Assembly (NCBI GenBank): GCA_964623885.1
Contig: CAZUVM010000071.1
Span: 1 to 26,613, forward strand
Direction of reading: 5' to 3'
DNA length: 26,613 bases
From: CAZUVM01 sp964623885
Lineage (GTDB): Bacteria > Verrucomicrobiota > Verrucomicrobiia > Limisphaerales > UBA8199
Every line of letters starts with the position of its first letter. Within the stretch, counting starts at the first letter, position 1. The translations under genes and the position numbers were made by a program. The notes beneath the pieces were generated by a model that worked only from the letters and a program-made list of their open reading frames with translations, had not been told where the DNA came from and searched no databases. This document shows, piece after piece, positions 7,652 to 15,191 of this stretch.

Positions 7652-8476
7652 TTAGATCTGCGAATACGGTGTCGGCACCACGAACCAGTTCTTAATCCGC
7701 GAAACGGTATCCGCGTACTGGGGATCTTTTTGCATGCTATTCCACTTCGGGTGCTTGCCGAACACGCCCCAATGGGCTTTGTGATCGTCGGTATTCTCGG
7801 CTGAAAGCATGTAGGTCAGATGCGGCAAGTCGGCGCCGATAAGCGCCTGGCCGTAAAACACCGGGGCCAGTTTCGTTTCGCGCATCACATCCATTTCGCC
7901 CGAGTTAAACATGTCGATCTTTTTCAGCGCTTTGGGCTCGCTATAGCTTTCGTAGCGCCGGATTTCAAACATACGCGGCTTTTTGTCGACCGAGTAGGCA
8001 GGCAGTTCCATTTTCGGCATACCTGCAAACGCCAGCAGTAGCCAACTGTCGATGCGATCGAATGCGGCGTGGTCCTTGTTAACGCCGAGGTATTCGGCAC
8101 CGAGTTTTTGGCACTGCTCGTCGGAATTGAATTGCGCCGTAATCGCTGCGAACGCTTCGGCGGAGGAATAGGGCAACAGTACATGCACGGCGCTGGCATC
8201 GCGCACTTCGGTGTTGCCGGGTTGACCAGCGCGTTCTTGTTGGACGAAAACGCCCACGCTTTTGATGCCGAGCCGGTTCCAGGTCGGCACCGCGGCTTTT
8301 TCGAGATAAGTCTGCAGCAGATCGGCTTTGCCATCGGCCTTTTGGCGATATATGCGCCATTCGTAAATCTCGCGGTTGCCACCCGCAGGAGCGGCCGCGG
8401 CTCTCAAGGTGGCGGTGCTGAGTCCAGCCAGGGTGGAAGCGGTCAGTGAAGTTTTGAGGAATTCGCGTCGTTTCAT
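7652..8476 (-). CDS. NIPSNAP-family protein with twin-arginine-type leader
   Basis: The protein is 274 aa. The N-terminus MKRREFLKTSLTAS with a following Ala-rich hydrophobic stretch to about residue 30 looks like a Tat or twin-arginine-like export signal. Two NIPSNAP-like (dimeric alpha-beta barrel) repeats follow. The first starts at about 36 (IYEWRIYRQK). The second starts at about 168 (MFEIRRYESYSE). Such proteins are frequent in Planctomycetes and Verrucomicrobiota. Their reaction is unknown, so none is assigned. The gene is convergent with kdgK. Upstream of its start lies a short perfect hairpin at 8488-8502. Confidence 0.85.
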   Translation of the reverse strand: MKRREFLKTSLTASTLAGLSTATLRAAAAPAGGNREIYEWRIYRQKADGKADLLQTYLEKAAVPTWNRLGIKSVGVFVQQERAGQPGNTEVRDASAVHVLLPYSSAEAFAAITAQFNSDEQCQKLGAEYLGVNKDHAAFDRIDSWLLLAFAGMPKMELPAYSVDKKPRMFEIRRYESYSEPKALKKIDMFNSGEMDVMRETKLAPVFYGQALIGADLPHLTYMLSAENTDDHKAHWGVFGKHPKWNSMQKDPQYADTVSRIKNWFVVPTPYSQI

Positions 8477-8487
8477 GGTTTGTAAAG

Positions 8488-8502
8488 GGCGGCTCAGCCG
8501 CC
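8488..8502. repeat. short perfect hairpin upstream of the NIPSNAP gene
   Basis: ggcggct and agccgcc flank a single c. It lies 11 bases upstream of the NIPSNAP start codon, so it would fall in that gene's 5' leader. It looks like another dispersed GC-rich palindrome. An effect on translation is possible but not demonstrated. Confidence 0.5.
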
Positions 8503-8665
8503 AGGTTTATAGGTCAAGACTTACCGGAACCGAAGAAAAAGGAAATGACAATATCAGCGTTCGATTCCCGATTGGCCGTGAGGGTGCGAGTATAAACGAT
8601 GGGCCGCAGCGCCAGAACCAAAGCGTGACGAGTCGTGCCGGGAACCTCTGGCAAGATGATGTGAT

Positions 8666-8775
8666 CGGAGCGCGGGACGTCCCGGCCCGCAGGGCTCGGA
8701 CAGGATCACGCGCTGAGAACTTCTAATGCTCGTGTCACTTCGTTGCCGCTGCGCGCCGGGACGTCGCGCGCTCCG
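8666..8775. repeat. 110-bp inverted-repeat unit (arms about 30 bp) in the kaiC upstream region
   Basis: The left arm starts cggagcgcgggacgtcccgg (8666). The right arm ends at 8775 and reads cggagcgcgcgacgtcccgg on the other strand. The arms differ at only a few positions and are separated by about 50 bp. The unit is non-coding and lies in the 523-bp gap between the NIPSNAP gene and kaiC. The rest of the gap (8503-8665 and 8776-8956) shows no convincing gene. A related GC-rich word (cagccgggacggccgcgct) occurs near 8878. Confidence 0.6.
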
Positions 8776-8956
8776 AAAGCAAGATCAAGACCGCCTGCGA
8801 TTCCAATTATGAGCCAAGTTGCTCGAGCACTACTTCCCGCCCGCTCCGAACGCACCGAGACAGTGCTTGAACTCGCAGCCGGGACGGCCGCGCTACACAC
8901 CTACGGCCGATCAAATCGCACAGTAGCCACAACTAACGCTTGCATTTATCGGCCGG

Positions 8957-8992
8957 AGTGAGTTATTAGATTGGGTATCTCACTGAGGAAGG
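8957..8992 (+). promoter_or_regulatory. kaiC leader: inverted repeat followed by a strong ribosome-binding site
   Basis: agtgag (8957-8962) pairs with ctcact (8979-8984) around a 16-base AT-richer loop. gaggaagg (8985-8992), a good Shine-Dalgarno seven bases before the kaiC ATG, follows at once. It is one of the clearest ribosome sites in the window. The inverted repeat could be an operator or an RNA hairpin that affects access to the ribosome site. A weak TTGCAT (8940) and TATTAG (8964) could be a promoter, but the match is poor. Confidence 0.5.
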
Positions 8993-8999
8993 CGCACCA

Positions 9000-10724
9000 A
9001 TGGATCATTCGTGTCTTGATATGTTAAAGAAAGCAGCAACGGGAATTAGCGGGTTCGATGAAATCACAGGAGGCGGTTTGCCCAAAGGCCGGCCGGCGCT
9101 GGTCTGCGGCGCAGCTGGCTGCGGCAAAACGCTATTTGCCACTGAGTTCCTGGCGCATGGAGCGCGCCGGTTCAACGAGCCCGGCGTATTCCTGGCTTTC
9201 GAGGAAACCCCCGATGAACTGGCGAAAAACGTCGCATCGCTGGGATTCGATTTGGACCGTTTGGTGCGGCAGAAAAAATTGCTGGTGGACTACGTTCATA
9301 TCGAGCGCAGCGAAGTTCAAGAAACCGGCGAGTATGATCTGGAGGGCCTGTTCATTCGGCTCAACCACGCGATTGACTCGATAGGCGCCAAGCGGGTGGT
9401 GCTGGATACACTCGAAGCTTTGTTCTCGGGCCTGCCGAACGAAATGATCCTGCGCGCCGAGCTGCGCCGGTTGTTCCGCTGGCTCAAGGAAAAGGGCGTC
9501 ACGGCGGTGATCACGGCCGAGCGGGGCGAACGTTCGTTGACACGATATGGCCTGGAAGAGTACGTCGCCGATTGCGTGGTGCTGTTGGATCACCGGATCA
9601 ACGATCAGATCTCGACGCGAAGATTGCGAGTAGTGAAGTACCGCGGCTCAGCGCACGGCACAAACGAGTATCCATTCCTGATCGGCGAAGAAGGTATCTC
9701 GGTGTTGCCAGTCACATCGCTGGGGCTGAATCACCCGGCACCCAGGGAACGGATTTCGACGGGTGTGGCGCGGCTGGATACCATGCTGGGCAGCCGTGGA
9801 TATTACCGCGGCAGTACCATACTGCTGTCGGGAACCGCAGGCTCGGGAAAAACAACGCTGGCGGCCAAGTTCGTCGAGGCAGCGTGCCGGCGTGGCGAGC
9901 GGGCGTTGTATTTTGCCATGGAGGAATCCCCGGACCAAATACTTCGCAACATGAGATCGGTGAATATGGACCTGGAACCATACGTGAAGAGCGGGCTGCT
10001 CCAGTTTCATGCATCACGGCCAACTTTTCATGGCCTTGAGATGCACCTGGTGCAGGTGCACAATCGCATTAGGCGCTTTAAACCGACGGCGGTCGTAATC
10101 GATCCGATCACAAATCTGATGGATATCGGATCGCCTCTGGAGGTCAAATCCATGCTGGCGCGGCTCATCGATTTCCTGAAGACAGAGCAAGTCACGACCG
10201 TTTTCACCAGCTTAACCCCCGGTGGCACAAATGCAGACCAGACTGAAATAGGGGTATCCTCACTGATGGATACCTGGTTGGTGGTGCGCAATCTGGAAAG
10301 TGGCGGAGAACGGAACCGTGGCCTGTATATACTGAAATCACGGGGTATGGCGCATTCGAACCAGGCCCGTGAATTTGTATTGTCGCGGAACGGGATTGAA
10401 CTGGTAGATGTGTATTTGGGCGGCGGAGAACTTTTAGTCGGTTCGGCACGAGTGGCGCGTGAGGCGCGAGAGCGAGAGGAAGAGCTTGAACACGAGCGTC
10501 AAACCGAGGTGGCACGTCGTCGTTTGGAGCGGCGGCGAAAAGCAATCGCAGCGCAAATTGCAGCGTTGGAAGCAGAGCTTGAGGCGGACGTATACGAAAG
10601 CCGGGTTGAACAGCAGTTTTCAATTGACCGCGAATCGCGCACGACCAAAGACCGCTTGTCTATGGGAAAGCACCGGACGGCGGATGCTGCTCAGGGAAAT
10701 GGGCAAAAGAGTCCCAATCTATAA
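9000..10724 (+). CDS. kaiC: KaiC-family double-domain ATPase/autokinase
   Basis: KaiC proteins form hexamers of two stacked RecA-like rings; in cyanobacteria the second ring autophosphorylates and times the circadian cycle. Here both rings are complete. CI has Walker A GAAGCGKT (37-44) and the Glu pair E68-E69. CII has Walker A GTAGSGKT (278-285) and E308-E309. The position matching the cyanobacterial Ser431/Thr432 phosphosites is S420-S421 in IGVSSLMDTW, so the pair is Ser-Ser; the upstream Thr426 equivalent is T415. After about residue 482 the usual KaiA-binding tail is replaced by a highly charged coiled coil (about 483-535) and a polar end. The protein is 574 aa, longer than the roughly 519-aa cyanobacterial form. 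No kaiA is nearby. It leads an operon with two kaiB genes, a kinase and a regulator. Autokinase activity is inferred from motifs. Confidence 0.95.
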   Translation: MDHSCLDMLKKAATGISGFDEITGGGLPKGRPALVCGAAGCGKTLFATEFLAHGARRFNEPGVFLAFEETPDELAKNVASLGFDLDRLVRQKKLLVDYVHIERSEVQETGEYDLEGLFIRLNHAIDSIGAKRVVLDTLEALFSGLPNEMILRAELRRLFRWLKEKGVTAVITAERGERSLTRYGLEEYVADCVVLLDHRINDQISTRRLRVVKYRGSAHGTNEYPFLIGEEGISVLPVTSLGLNHPAPRERISTGVARLDTMLGSRGYYRGSTILLSGTAGSGKTTLAAKFVEAACRRGERALYFAMEESPDQILRNMRSVNMDLEPYVKSGLLQFHASRPTFHGLEMHLVQVHNRIRRFKPTAVVIDPITNLMDIGSPLEVKSMLARLIDFLKTEQVTTVFTSLTPGGTNADQTEIGVSSLMDTWLVVRNLESGGERNRGLYILKSRGMAHSNQAREFVLSRNGIELVDVYLGGGELLVGSARVAREAREREEELEHERQTEVARRRLERRRKAIAAQIAALEAELEADVYESRVEQQFSIDRESRTTKDRLSMGKHRTADAAQGNGQKSPNL

Positions 10725-10787
10725 GAAACACGGACGTCGCATTTATTCAGGGAGGATGAGCGGGAGACCAAATCTGACGAAGAACTT

Positions 10788-11111
10788 ATGAAAGCAACCA
10801 GGAAAGCAGGAGCTGGAAAAAGGAACACCAACGGCGATTCCCTGATGGAGCTGCGACTCTACGTGGCAGGAGAAACGCCGCGGTCAATGGCGGCATTGGC
10901 GAACTTGAGACGCTTTTGCGCGGAACGCACCGAGGATCGGTTTCGTGTGGAAGTCATCGACCTCTTAAAGAAACCCCAGTTGGCGAGCGGGGACCAAATC
11001 CTGGCGGTCCCGACACTGGTGCGGCGACTGCCAACTCCCATGCGAAAGATCATCGGCGATTTGTCGGACCGGGAGAAACTCCTCATTGGTCTGGATATTC
11101 AACCCTGCTAG
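10788..11111 (+). CDS. kaiB: KaiB-family protein, first copy
   Basis: KaiB is a small thioredoxin-like, fold-switching partner that binds the KaiC CI ring. The core runs from about residue 22 (LRLYVAGETPRS) to 104. It is very close to cyanobacterial KaiB in VIDLLKKPQLA and IIGDLSDREK-LLIGLD. The fold-switch positions equivalent to Gly88/Asp90 of Synechococcus KaiB are G101 and D103, both kept. The acidic C-terminal tail of cyanobacterial KaiB is missing; the protein stops at QPC, 107 aa. There are 19 extra basic residues at the N-terminus. An internal ATG at 10845 would give a core-only 88-aa form. The gene starts 63 nt after kaiC and ends 2 nt before the second kaiB. Confidence 0.95.
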   Translation: MKATRKAGAGKRNTNGDSLMELRLYVAGETPRSMAALANLRRFCAERTEDRFRVEVIDLLKKPQLASGDQILAVPTLVRRLPTPMRKIIGDLSDREKLLIGLDIQPC

Positions 11112-11113
11112 CA

Positions 11114-11458
11114 ATGAGAAAGAAGAAGCACAAACCGAAGCGGACGCCACCCCTGCCCGACCGATTGGTTTACTCGATGAAACTGTACGTGACGGGAGCG
11201 ACCCCGCGCTCGACACGCGCAATCACGAATCTCAAGCGGTTATGCGAGGAGCACCTGACCGGGCGTTATGAGCTGGAGGTCATCGATGTTTACCAGCAAC
11301 CAGGTTTGGCTCGTGCCGGACAAATCATTGCCGCGCCGACACTGGTAAAATCGTTGCCGTTGCCGTTGCGCAAATTTATCGGCGACATGTCGAACGAAGA
11401 AAACCTGCTGGCGGGACTGAATATTCAGCCGGACGCAGGACTACCTGCCGGTCACTGA
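11114..11458 (+). CDS. KaiB-family protein, second divergent copy
   Basis: This 114-aa KaiB-like protein starts at the ATG at 11114. The frame is open further upstream, but only by overlapping the first kaiB in another frame. The core (MKLYVTGATPRS to GLNIQP) has about 46 identities with the first copy over 83 aligned residues by hand count, with no gaps. The position of the fold-switch Asp is N103 (GLN instead of GLD), while the Gly is kept (G101). VIDVYQQPGL replaces the VIDVLKNPQL-type segment. The first 20 residues are very basic (RKKKHKPKR). The start is 2 nt after the upstream stop, and the stop overlaps the kinase ATG by one base, so translation is probably coupled. Confidence 0.93.
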   Translation: MRKKKHKPKRTPPLPDRLVYSMKLYVTGATPRSTRAITNLKRLCEEHLTGRYELEVIDVYQQPGLARAGQIIAAPTLVKSLPLPLRKFIGDMSNEENLLAGLNIQPDAGLPAGH

Positions 11459-12723
11459 TGAAAGGACCGGCGGGTAAAGAGCGATCGGGCCGTTTGGCGG
11501 AGCTGGAGGCAAGACTGGTGGAGGCAGAGGACACGCTGGACGCCATCCGGTCGGGGTCAATTGATGCGTTAGTGGTCAGGACGCCAAGAGGTGAACAGTT
11601 ATTCACCCTAAGGGGAGCAGACCAGACATACCGTGCGCTGGTCGAAGCGATGAACGAGGGCGCAATAACTTTGAACCGAAACACCATTGCCTATTGCAAC
11701 CACCATTTTGCAAAAATGGCGCGAGCGCCGCTGGAGCGAGTGATGGGGCGTCCGATTTTCGATTTCATTCGTGACGAAGATTTTCGGCGGCTCATCGAGG
11801 GACTAAGGCGCGGCACGCGCGAGCGGGGAAGTCTGGAAACCGTTCTCCAGGCAGCGCAAGGCCGGCCGGTGCCGATTCTCATTTCCGGCTGTCGATTCAT
11901 GTCCGATAACCAGGCGGCCATCGGGTTGGTCGTGACAGATATCTGCGAGCGCAAAGAAGTCGAACGAGCGCGTCACGAGCTTTCCCGGCGGATTCTGAAC
12001 GCTCAGGAATTGGAACGACAGCGCGTCGCGCGCGAATTACATGACGGGGTTAACCAGCTCTTGTCATCGGCGAAATACCGCTTGAGCAATCTTTGGGAAC
12101 GGGATGGAGAACGCTCAGCCGAGAGCGTCCTACAGGCCCTGGAACTGGTACACCGGGCAATTGCTGAGGTGCGGCTAATCTCCAGAAACCTGCGGCCCAG
12201 CGAGTTGGATGACCTGGGTCTGGCAGCGGCATTGCGCAGCTTGACCGAGGAGTTCGGCCAGCGGCTGCAAATAACCGCTCAATTCCAGGCTGAGTTGGAT
12301 GGCGGGTTGCCGGCTGAAGTCGAGATGGCTTTGTACCGAATCGCCCAGGAAGCGCTCAACAACGTGGCTCACCATTCCGGCGCGACAGAAACAAAGGTGA
12401 TTCTTCGTGGCACAGGCGGCAAAGCATGGCTGACGGTCCAGGACAACGGCGTAGGGTTGCGAGCACGCGATGGGGCTAAGCGTAATCGCGGCTGGGGCCT
12501 TAAGAACATGCGCGAGCGAGCATCTTTATTGGGAGGCGTCTTTACCGTGAGCACAGCCAAGGGAGGGGGGACAGTGGTAACAGTATCGATCCCGCTGCCG
12601 AAATTGACCGATGACGACGACAATCACCCGGATGCCGGCGCCGAGCCTGGCACTGAAATCATGAGTCAGACGTCGAGTAGTCCAAACCGATATCGTGCTG
12701 CGCGGCTGGCGAAAGGAGCCTAG
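11458..12723 (+). CDS. PAS-domain sensor histidine kinase (NarL/DesK type)
   Basis: This 421-aa kinase has no transmembrane segment, so it is cytoplasmic. In order it shows an N-terminal coiled coil with DTLDAIRSGSIDALVV (about 26-40), a start I associate with kinases next to kaiC genes; a PAS domain at about 56-165; a HisKA_3-type dimerisation domain with H195 in RELHDG; and a HATPase_c domain with the N box (IAQEALNNVAHH), DNGVGL, GWGLKNMRER and GGGTVVTV up to about residue 381. A polar tail follows. It shares one base with the upstream kaiB stop (ATG at 11458). It would phosphorylate the regulator encoded just downstream. It differs from cyanobacterial SasA, which has a KaiB-like sensor domain; here the KaiB copies are separate genes. 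Confidence 0.93.
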   Translation: MKGPAGKERSGRLAELEARLVEAEDTLDAIRSGSIDALVVRTPRGEQLFTLRGADQTYRALVEAMNEGAITLNRNTIAYCNHHFAKMARAPLERVMGRPIFDFIRDEDFRRLIEGLRRGTRERGSLETVLQAAQGRPVPILISGCRFMSDNQAAIGLVVTDICERKEVERARHELSRRILNAQELERQRVARELHDGVNQLLSSAKYRLSNLWERDGERSAESVLQALELVHRAIAEVRLISRNLRPSELDDLGLAAALRSLTEEFGQRLQITAQFQAELDGGLPAEVEMALYRIAQEALNNVAHHSGATETKVILRGTGGKAWLTVQDNGVGLRARDGAKRNRGWGLKNMRERASLLGGVFTVSTAKGGGTVVTVSIPLPKLTDDDDNHPDAGAEPGTEIMSQTSSSPNRYRAARLAKGA

Positions 12724-12743
12724 TTACGACCCGAAAGATCACA

Positions 12744-13373
12744 TTGCTGCTGGCGGACGACCACGCATTGGTACGCGAGGGAATCCGATCAAGCCTTATA
12801 CGTCATCCTTCCATTACTGTCGTCGGCGAGGCAGTAGATGGCCACGATGCGGTGCGAAAGTCCATTCAGTTGGAACCGGACATTGTGCTGATGGATCTGA
12901 ACATGCCGGAGATGAGTGGGTTGGAAGCTACACCAGTAATTCGGCGCAAATGTCCCAATACGCGGGTGATTGCCCTGACCGTGCACGACAACAAGGAGTA
13001 CGTCTTCCAAGTGCTGCGGCACGGCGCGAGCGGTTACGTAATGAAAGACACCTCGCCGGAAGAGTTGGTGCGCGCAATTGAGTCGGTCGCTCAGGGAGAA
13101 GCGTTCTTCAGTCCGCGCGTTTCAAACCTTCTTTTGGAAGATTTTGTGCGGAAGCCACAGACGGAAAGCCAGCGCTCGGAACCGCAATTGAGCAATCGGG
13201 AGAGACAGGTATTACGCGCCATCGCCCTCGGGAATACCAGCAAAGAAATGGCGTCGTGGCTAAATCTGAGCGTTCGCACGGTCGAGACTTACCGGGTCCG
13301 ATTAAAACGCAAACTGCGCGCGCGAAACATAGCGGGCTTGCTCCAGCGAGCCAGGGAGTTAGGGCTGCTTTGA
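12744..13373 (+). CDS. NarL/LuxR-family response regulator
   Basis: A receiver domain (about residues 1-115 from TTG) has the acidic pair in LADDH, the phosphoacceptor D51 in VLMDLNMPEMSG and a conserved Lys in MKDTSPEE. A linker and a LuxR-type helix-turn-helix (LSNRERQVLRAIA to VETYRVRLKRKL, about 149-195) follow. The protein is a probable DNA-binding output of the upstream kinase. The start is uncertain. Between the in-frame stop at 12678 and TTG 12744 there is no ATG, GTG or TTG. The TTG start would cut into the first beta-strand (ITLLLADDH). A GGAG at 12715-12718 is ideally placed for an ACG at 12726 instead. The coordinates given use TTG; the real protein may begin at 12726. Confidence 0.92.
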   Translation: MLLADDHALVREGIRSSLIRHPSITVVGEAVDGHDAVRKSIQLEPDIVLMDLNMPEMSGLEATPVIRRKCPNTRVIALTVHDNKEYVFQVLRHGASGYVMKDTSPEELVRAIESVAQGEAFFSPRVSNLLLEDFVRKPQTESQRSEPQLSNRERQVLRAIALGNTSKEMASWLNLSVRTVETYRVRLKRKLRARNIAGLLQRARELGLL

Positions 13374-13506
13374 CGCCTTTTTGAGGCGCGCCAACGTTCG
13401 TGGTGAAGCGTTCCTTTGTTTCCGCTGTCATAGGAAACCTGTTAACAGTCCCTTCACCAAGCCCCCATACACCAAATGTAGCGGCAAGTGCGGCATCGAA
13501 GACTTT

Positions 13507-13540
13507 GTCCCAAAATGGGACAGCGCCGCTAGAACAGCGG
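13507..13540. repeat. two adjacent short hairpins in the 237-bp gap after the Kai operon
   Basis: gtccca-aaa-tgggac (13507-13521) is followed by ccgct-agaac-agcgg (13526-13540). There is no T-run, so this is not a classical intrinsic terminator, although transcription of the Kai operon may end around here. A further small hairpin (cgcct/aggcg, 13374-13388) touches the response-regulator stop. I see no gene in 13374-13610. Confidence 0.4.
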
Positions 13541-13610
13541 TTTCCAAAATAAGCGCCGACACCCAATTTGGCATTTTCGAAAGGGCACACTCATTGCTGT
13601 TTCCACCTTT

Positions 13611-15191
13611 ATGACATATGTCAGGAGGCTTTCTATATGGGTTATCGCGGTGGGATCGATTTGCCTGGTTTCCACCGCAAGCTTGTTCGCCATCCCTTTG
13701 GCGAAAGACGGGCAAGGCACTATGACTGTGTCGCCAAACACAGTAAATGCCGGAAGCACTAACACCTACCTGTTCACGTTCCAGTCCACGAAACAATATA
13801 GCGCGGGTTCCCAGGCCACTCTTCAAATTCCAGCGGGTTGGTCGGCGCCTCAGACCAGCAATGTCAGCGGTGTGGGATATGTAACGGTTGCGCCGGTTTT
13901 GGGCAGCTCGACGGTGACAATAGCCGGGATTAGCGGAAGCGGCCCATGGACCTTGAACATCCCTTTCTCCACGAGTCAGAACCATGCAGGATTTACGGTT
14001 AATTACAATCGAGCGGTAATGCCGACGAATGGCGGGGTTTACACGTTGGTAACCTCGACCAAGCAGAGCGGAGGCAACCTCAGGGTGCTGCGCGGTGGCA
14101 GCCCGACGGTGACGGCTGGTGTGGTCACCAAGACAAACACCGCTGTAACCTTGAGTTCCGGCCTCAACCCCTCGACCTACGGCGTTTCTGTAACTTTCAC
14201 AGCCGTTGTGACCTGGAGTGGCGGCAGCAGCACACCGAGCGGAACCGTTACGTTCAAAGAGGGCGACGTGGTTTTAGGGACGGTAGCGCTCAATGCTTCG
14301 GCTCAGGCGACGTTCAGCACGAATCGCTTCGTAGTCCAGGATTCGCCCTGCTCCATTACGGCGGAGTACAATGGTGATATTAAGTTCAATGCCAGCGTCT
14401 CGGCGGTGCTGCTGCAGATCGTGAACGCTGCCACGGTGAATGCTTCAGGACTCGCGGCTTTAAACAAAACTTACGATGCCACTACGACTGCGACACTGGA
14501 TGTCAGCTCGGTAAGCCTCAGTGGAGCGCTGGCGGGGGACAACGTCGCGCTGGACCCGAGTGTAGCGACGGCAACTTTTAGCGATCCAAACGCCGGCGCC
14601 TCTAAGTCAGTTGCTGTTTCGGGACTCGCCCTCCTGGGAACCGATTCGGGCAACTATGTTTTGGGCGTGGTGAATGCAGTTACCGCGAGCATCTTCCCTG
14701 CCCCGCTGACTGTTACGGCCAACAACACTAATCGGTTTTTTGGCGACGTTAACCCAGCGTTTACGGCCAGCTACAGCGGTTTTGTCGCCGGCGAGAATGC
14801 CAGTGTGTTGAGCGGTGCGCCGGCTTTCAACACCTCGGCCACGCAAACAAGTCCGGTCGGGGGCAGTCCCTACACGATCAATGTCAGTACGGGAACGCTG
14901 GCGGCCAGCAACTATGGGTTCGGATTTAATCAGGGGCAGCTTACGATAGTGCCTAAACCGGCCCAACCTCAGCGCATCGTTTCACTGACAAAACTCCCCG
15001 ATAGCACGATTTCGGTCAATTGCAGCGGCGATGCGGGCCGAACGTATCTGTTGCAGGCCTGTCCTGATTACACGCTTGTTTCCTGGACGACGATTGCGAC
15101 CAACTCAACGGATGTGAACGGGTTTATGACGTGCGTTGACGGCTCGGCGACAAACCTTTCAAGCCGGTTTTATCGCACTGCCCTGCCGTGA
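13611..15191 (+). CDS. exported repeat protein with Ig-like and YDG/MBG-type domains
   Basis: The protein is 526 aa. A signal peptide is visible at about 1-28 (RR at 5-6, hydrophobic core, ending near LFA). The first part (about 35-165) is a beta-rich domain with PAGW and SGSGPWTLNIPF motifs. An Ig-like repeat of the Big_3 type follows at about 175-275 (SSGLNPSTYGVSVTFTAVV, GTVTFKEGDVVLGT). Next come a YDG-type repeat (about 285-365, LNKTYDATTTATL, DSGNYVLG) and an MBG-type repeat (about 365-450, FGDVNPAFTASYSGFV). The C-terminus resembles the ending of many verrucomicrobial surface proteins (GRTYLLQACPDYTLVSW). It is likely secreted or surface-bound, with an adhesive or structural role; no enzyme motif is seen. 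The ATG at 13611 has no ribosome site before it. Confidence 0.8.
   Translation: MTYVRRLSIWVIAVGSICLVSTASLFAIPLAKDGQGTMTVSPNTVNAGSTNTYLFTFQSTKQYSAGSQATLQIPAGWSAPQTSNVSGVGYVTVAPVLGSSTVTIAGISGSGPWTLNIPFSTSQNHAGFTVNYNRAVMPTNGGVYTLVTSTKQSGGNLRVLRGGSPTVTAGVVTKTNTAVTLSSGLNPSTYGVSVTFTAVVTWSGGSSTPSGTVTFKEGDVVLGTVALNASAQATFSTNRFVVQDSPCSITAEYNGDIKFNASVSAVLLQIVNAATVNASGLAALNKTYDATTTATLDVSSVSLSGALAGDNVALDPSVATATFSDPNAGASKSVAVSGLALLGTDSGNYVLGVVNAVTASIFPAPLTVTANNTNRFFGDVNPAFTASYSGFVAGENASVLSGAPAFNTSATQTSPVGGSPYTINVSTGTLAASNYGFGFNQGQLTIVPKPAQPQRIVSLTKLPDSTISVNCSGDAGRTYLLQACPDYTLVSWTTIATNSTDVNGFMTCVDGSATNLSSRFYRTALP

Noticed and set aside
8376..8961. Open frames of 116 and 72 aa in the NIPSNAP-kaiC gap
   Set aside because: They run through the inverted-repeat sequences and show repeat-derived Arg/Ala/Gly composition; no homology recognised.
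10916..11113. 66-residue extension of the second KaiB
   Set aside because: It lies in an alternative frame over the first kaiB; the KaiB core is complete from the ATG at 11114.
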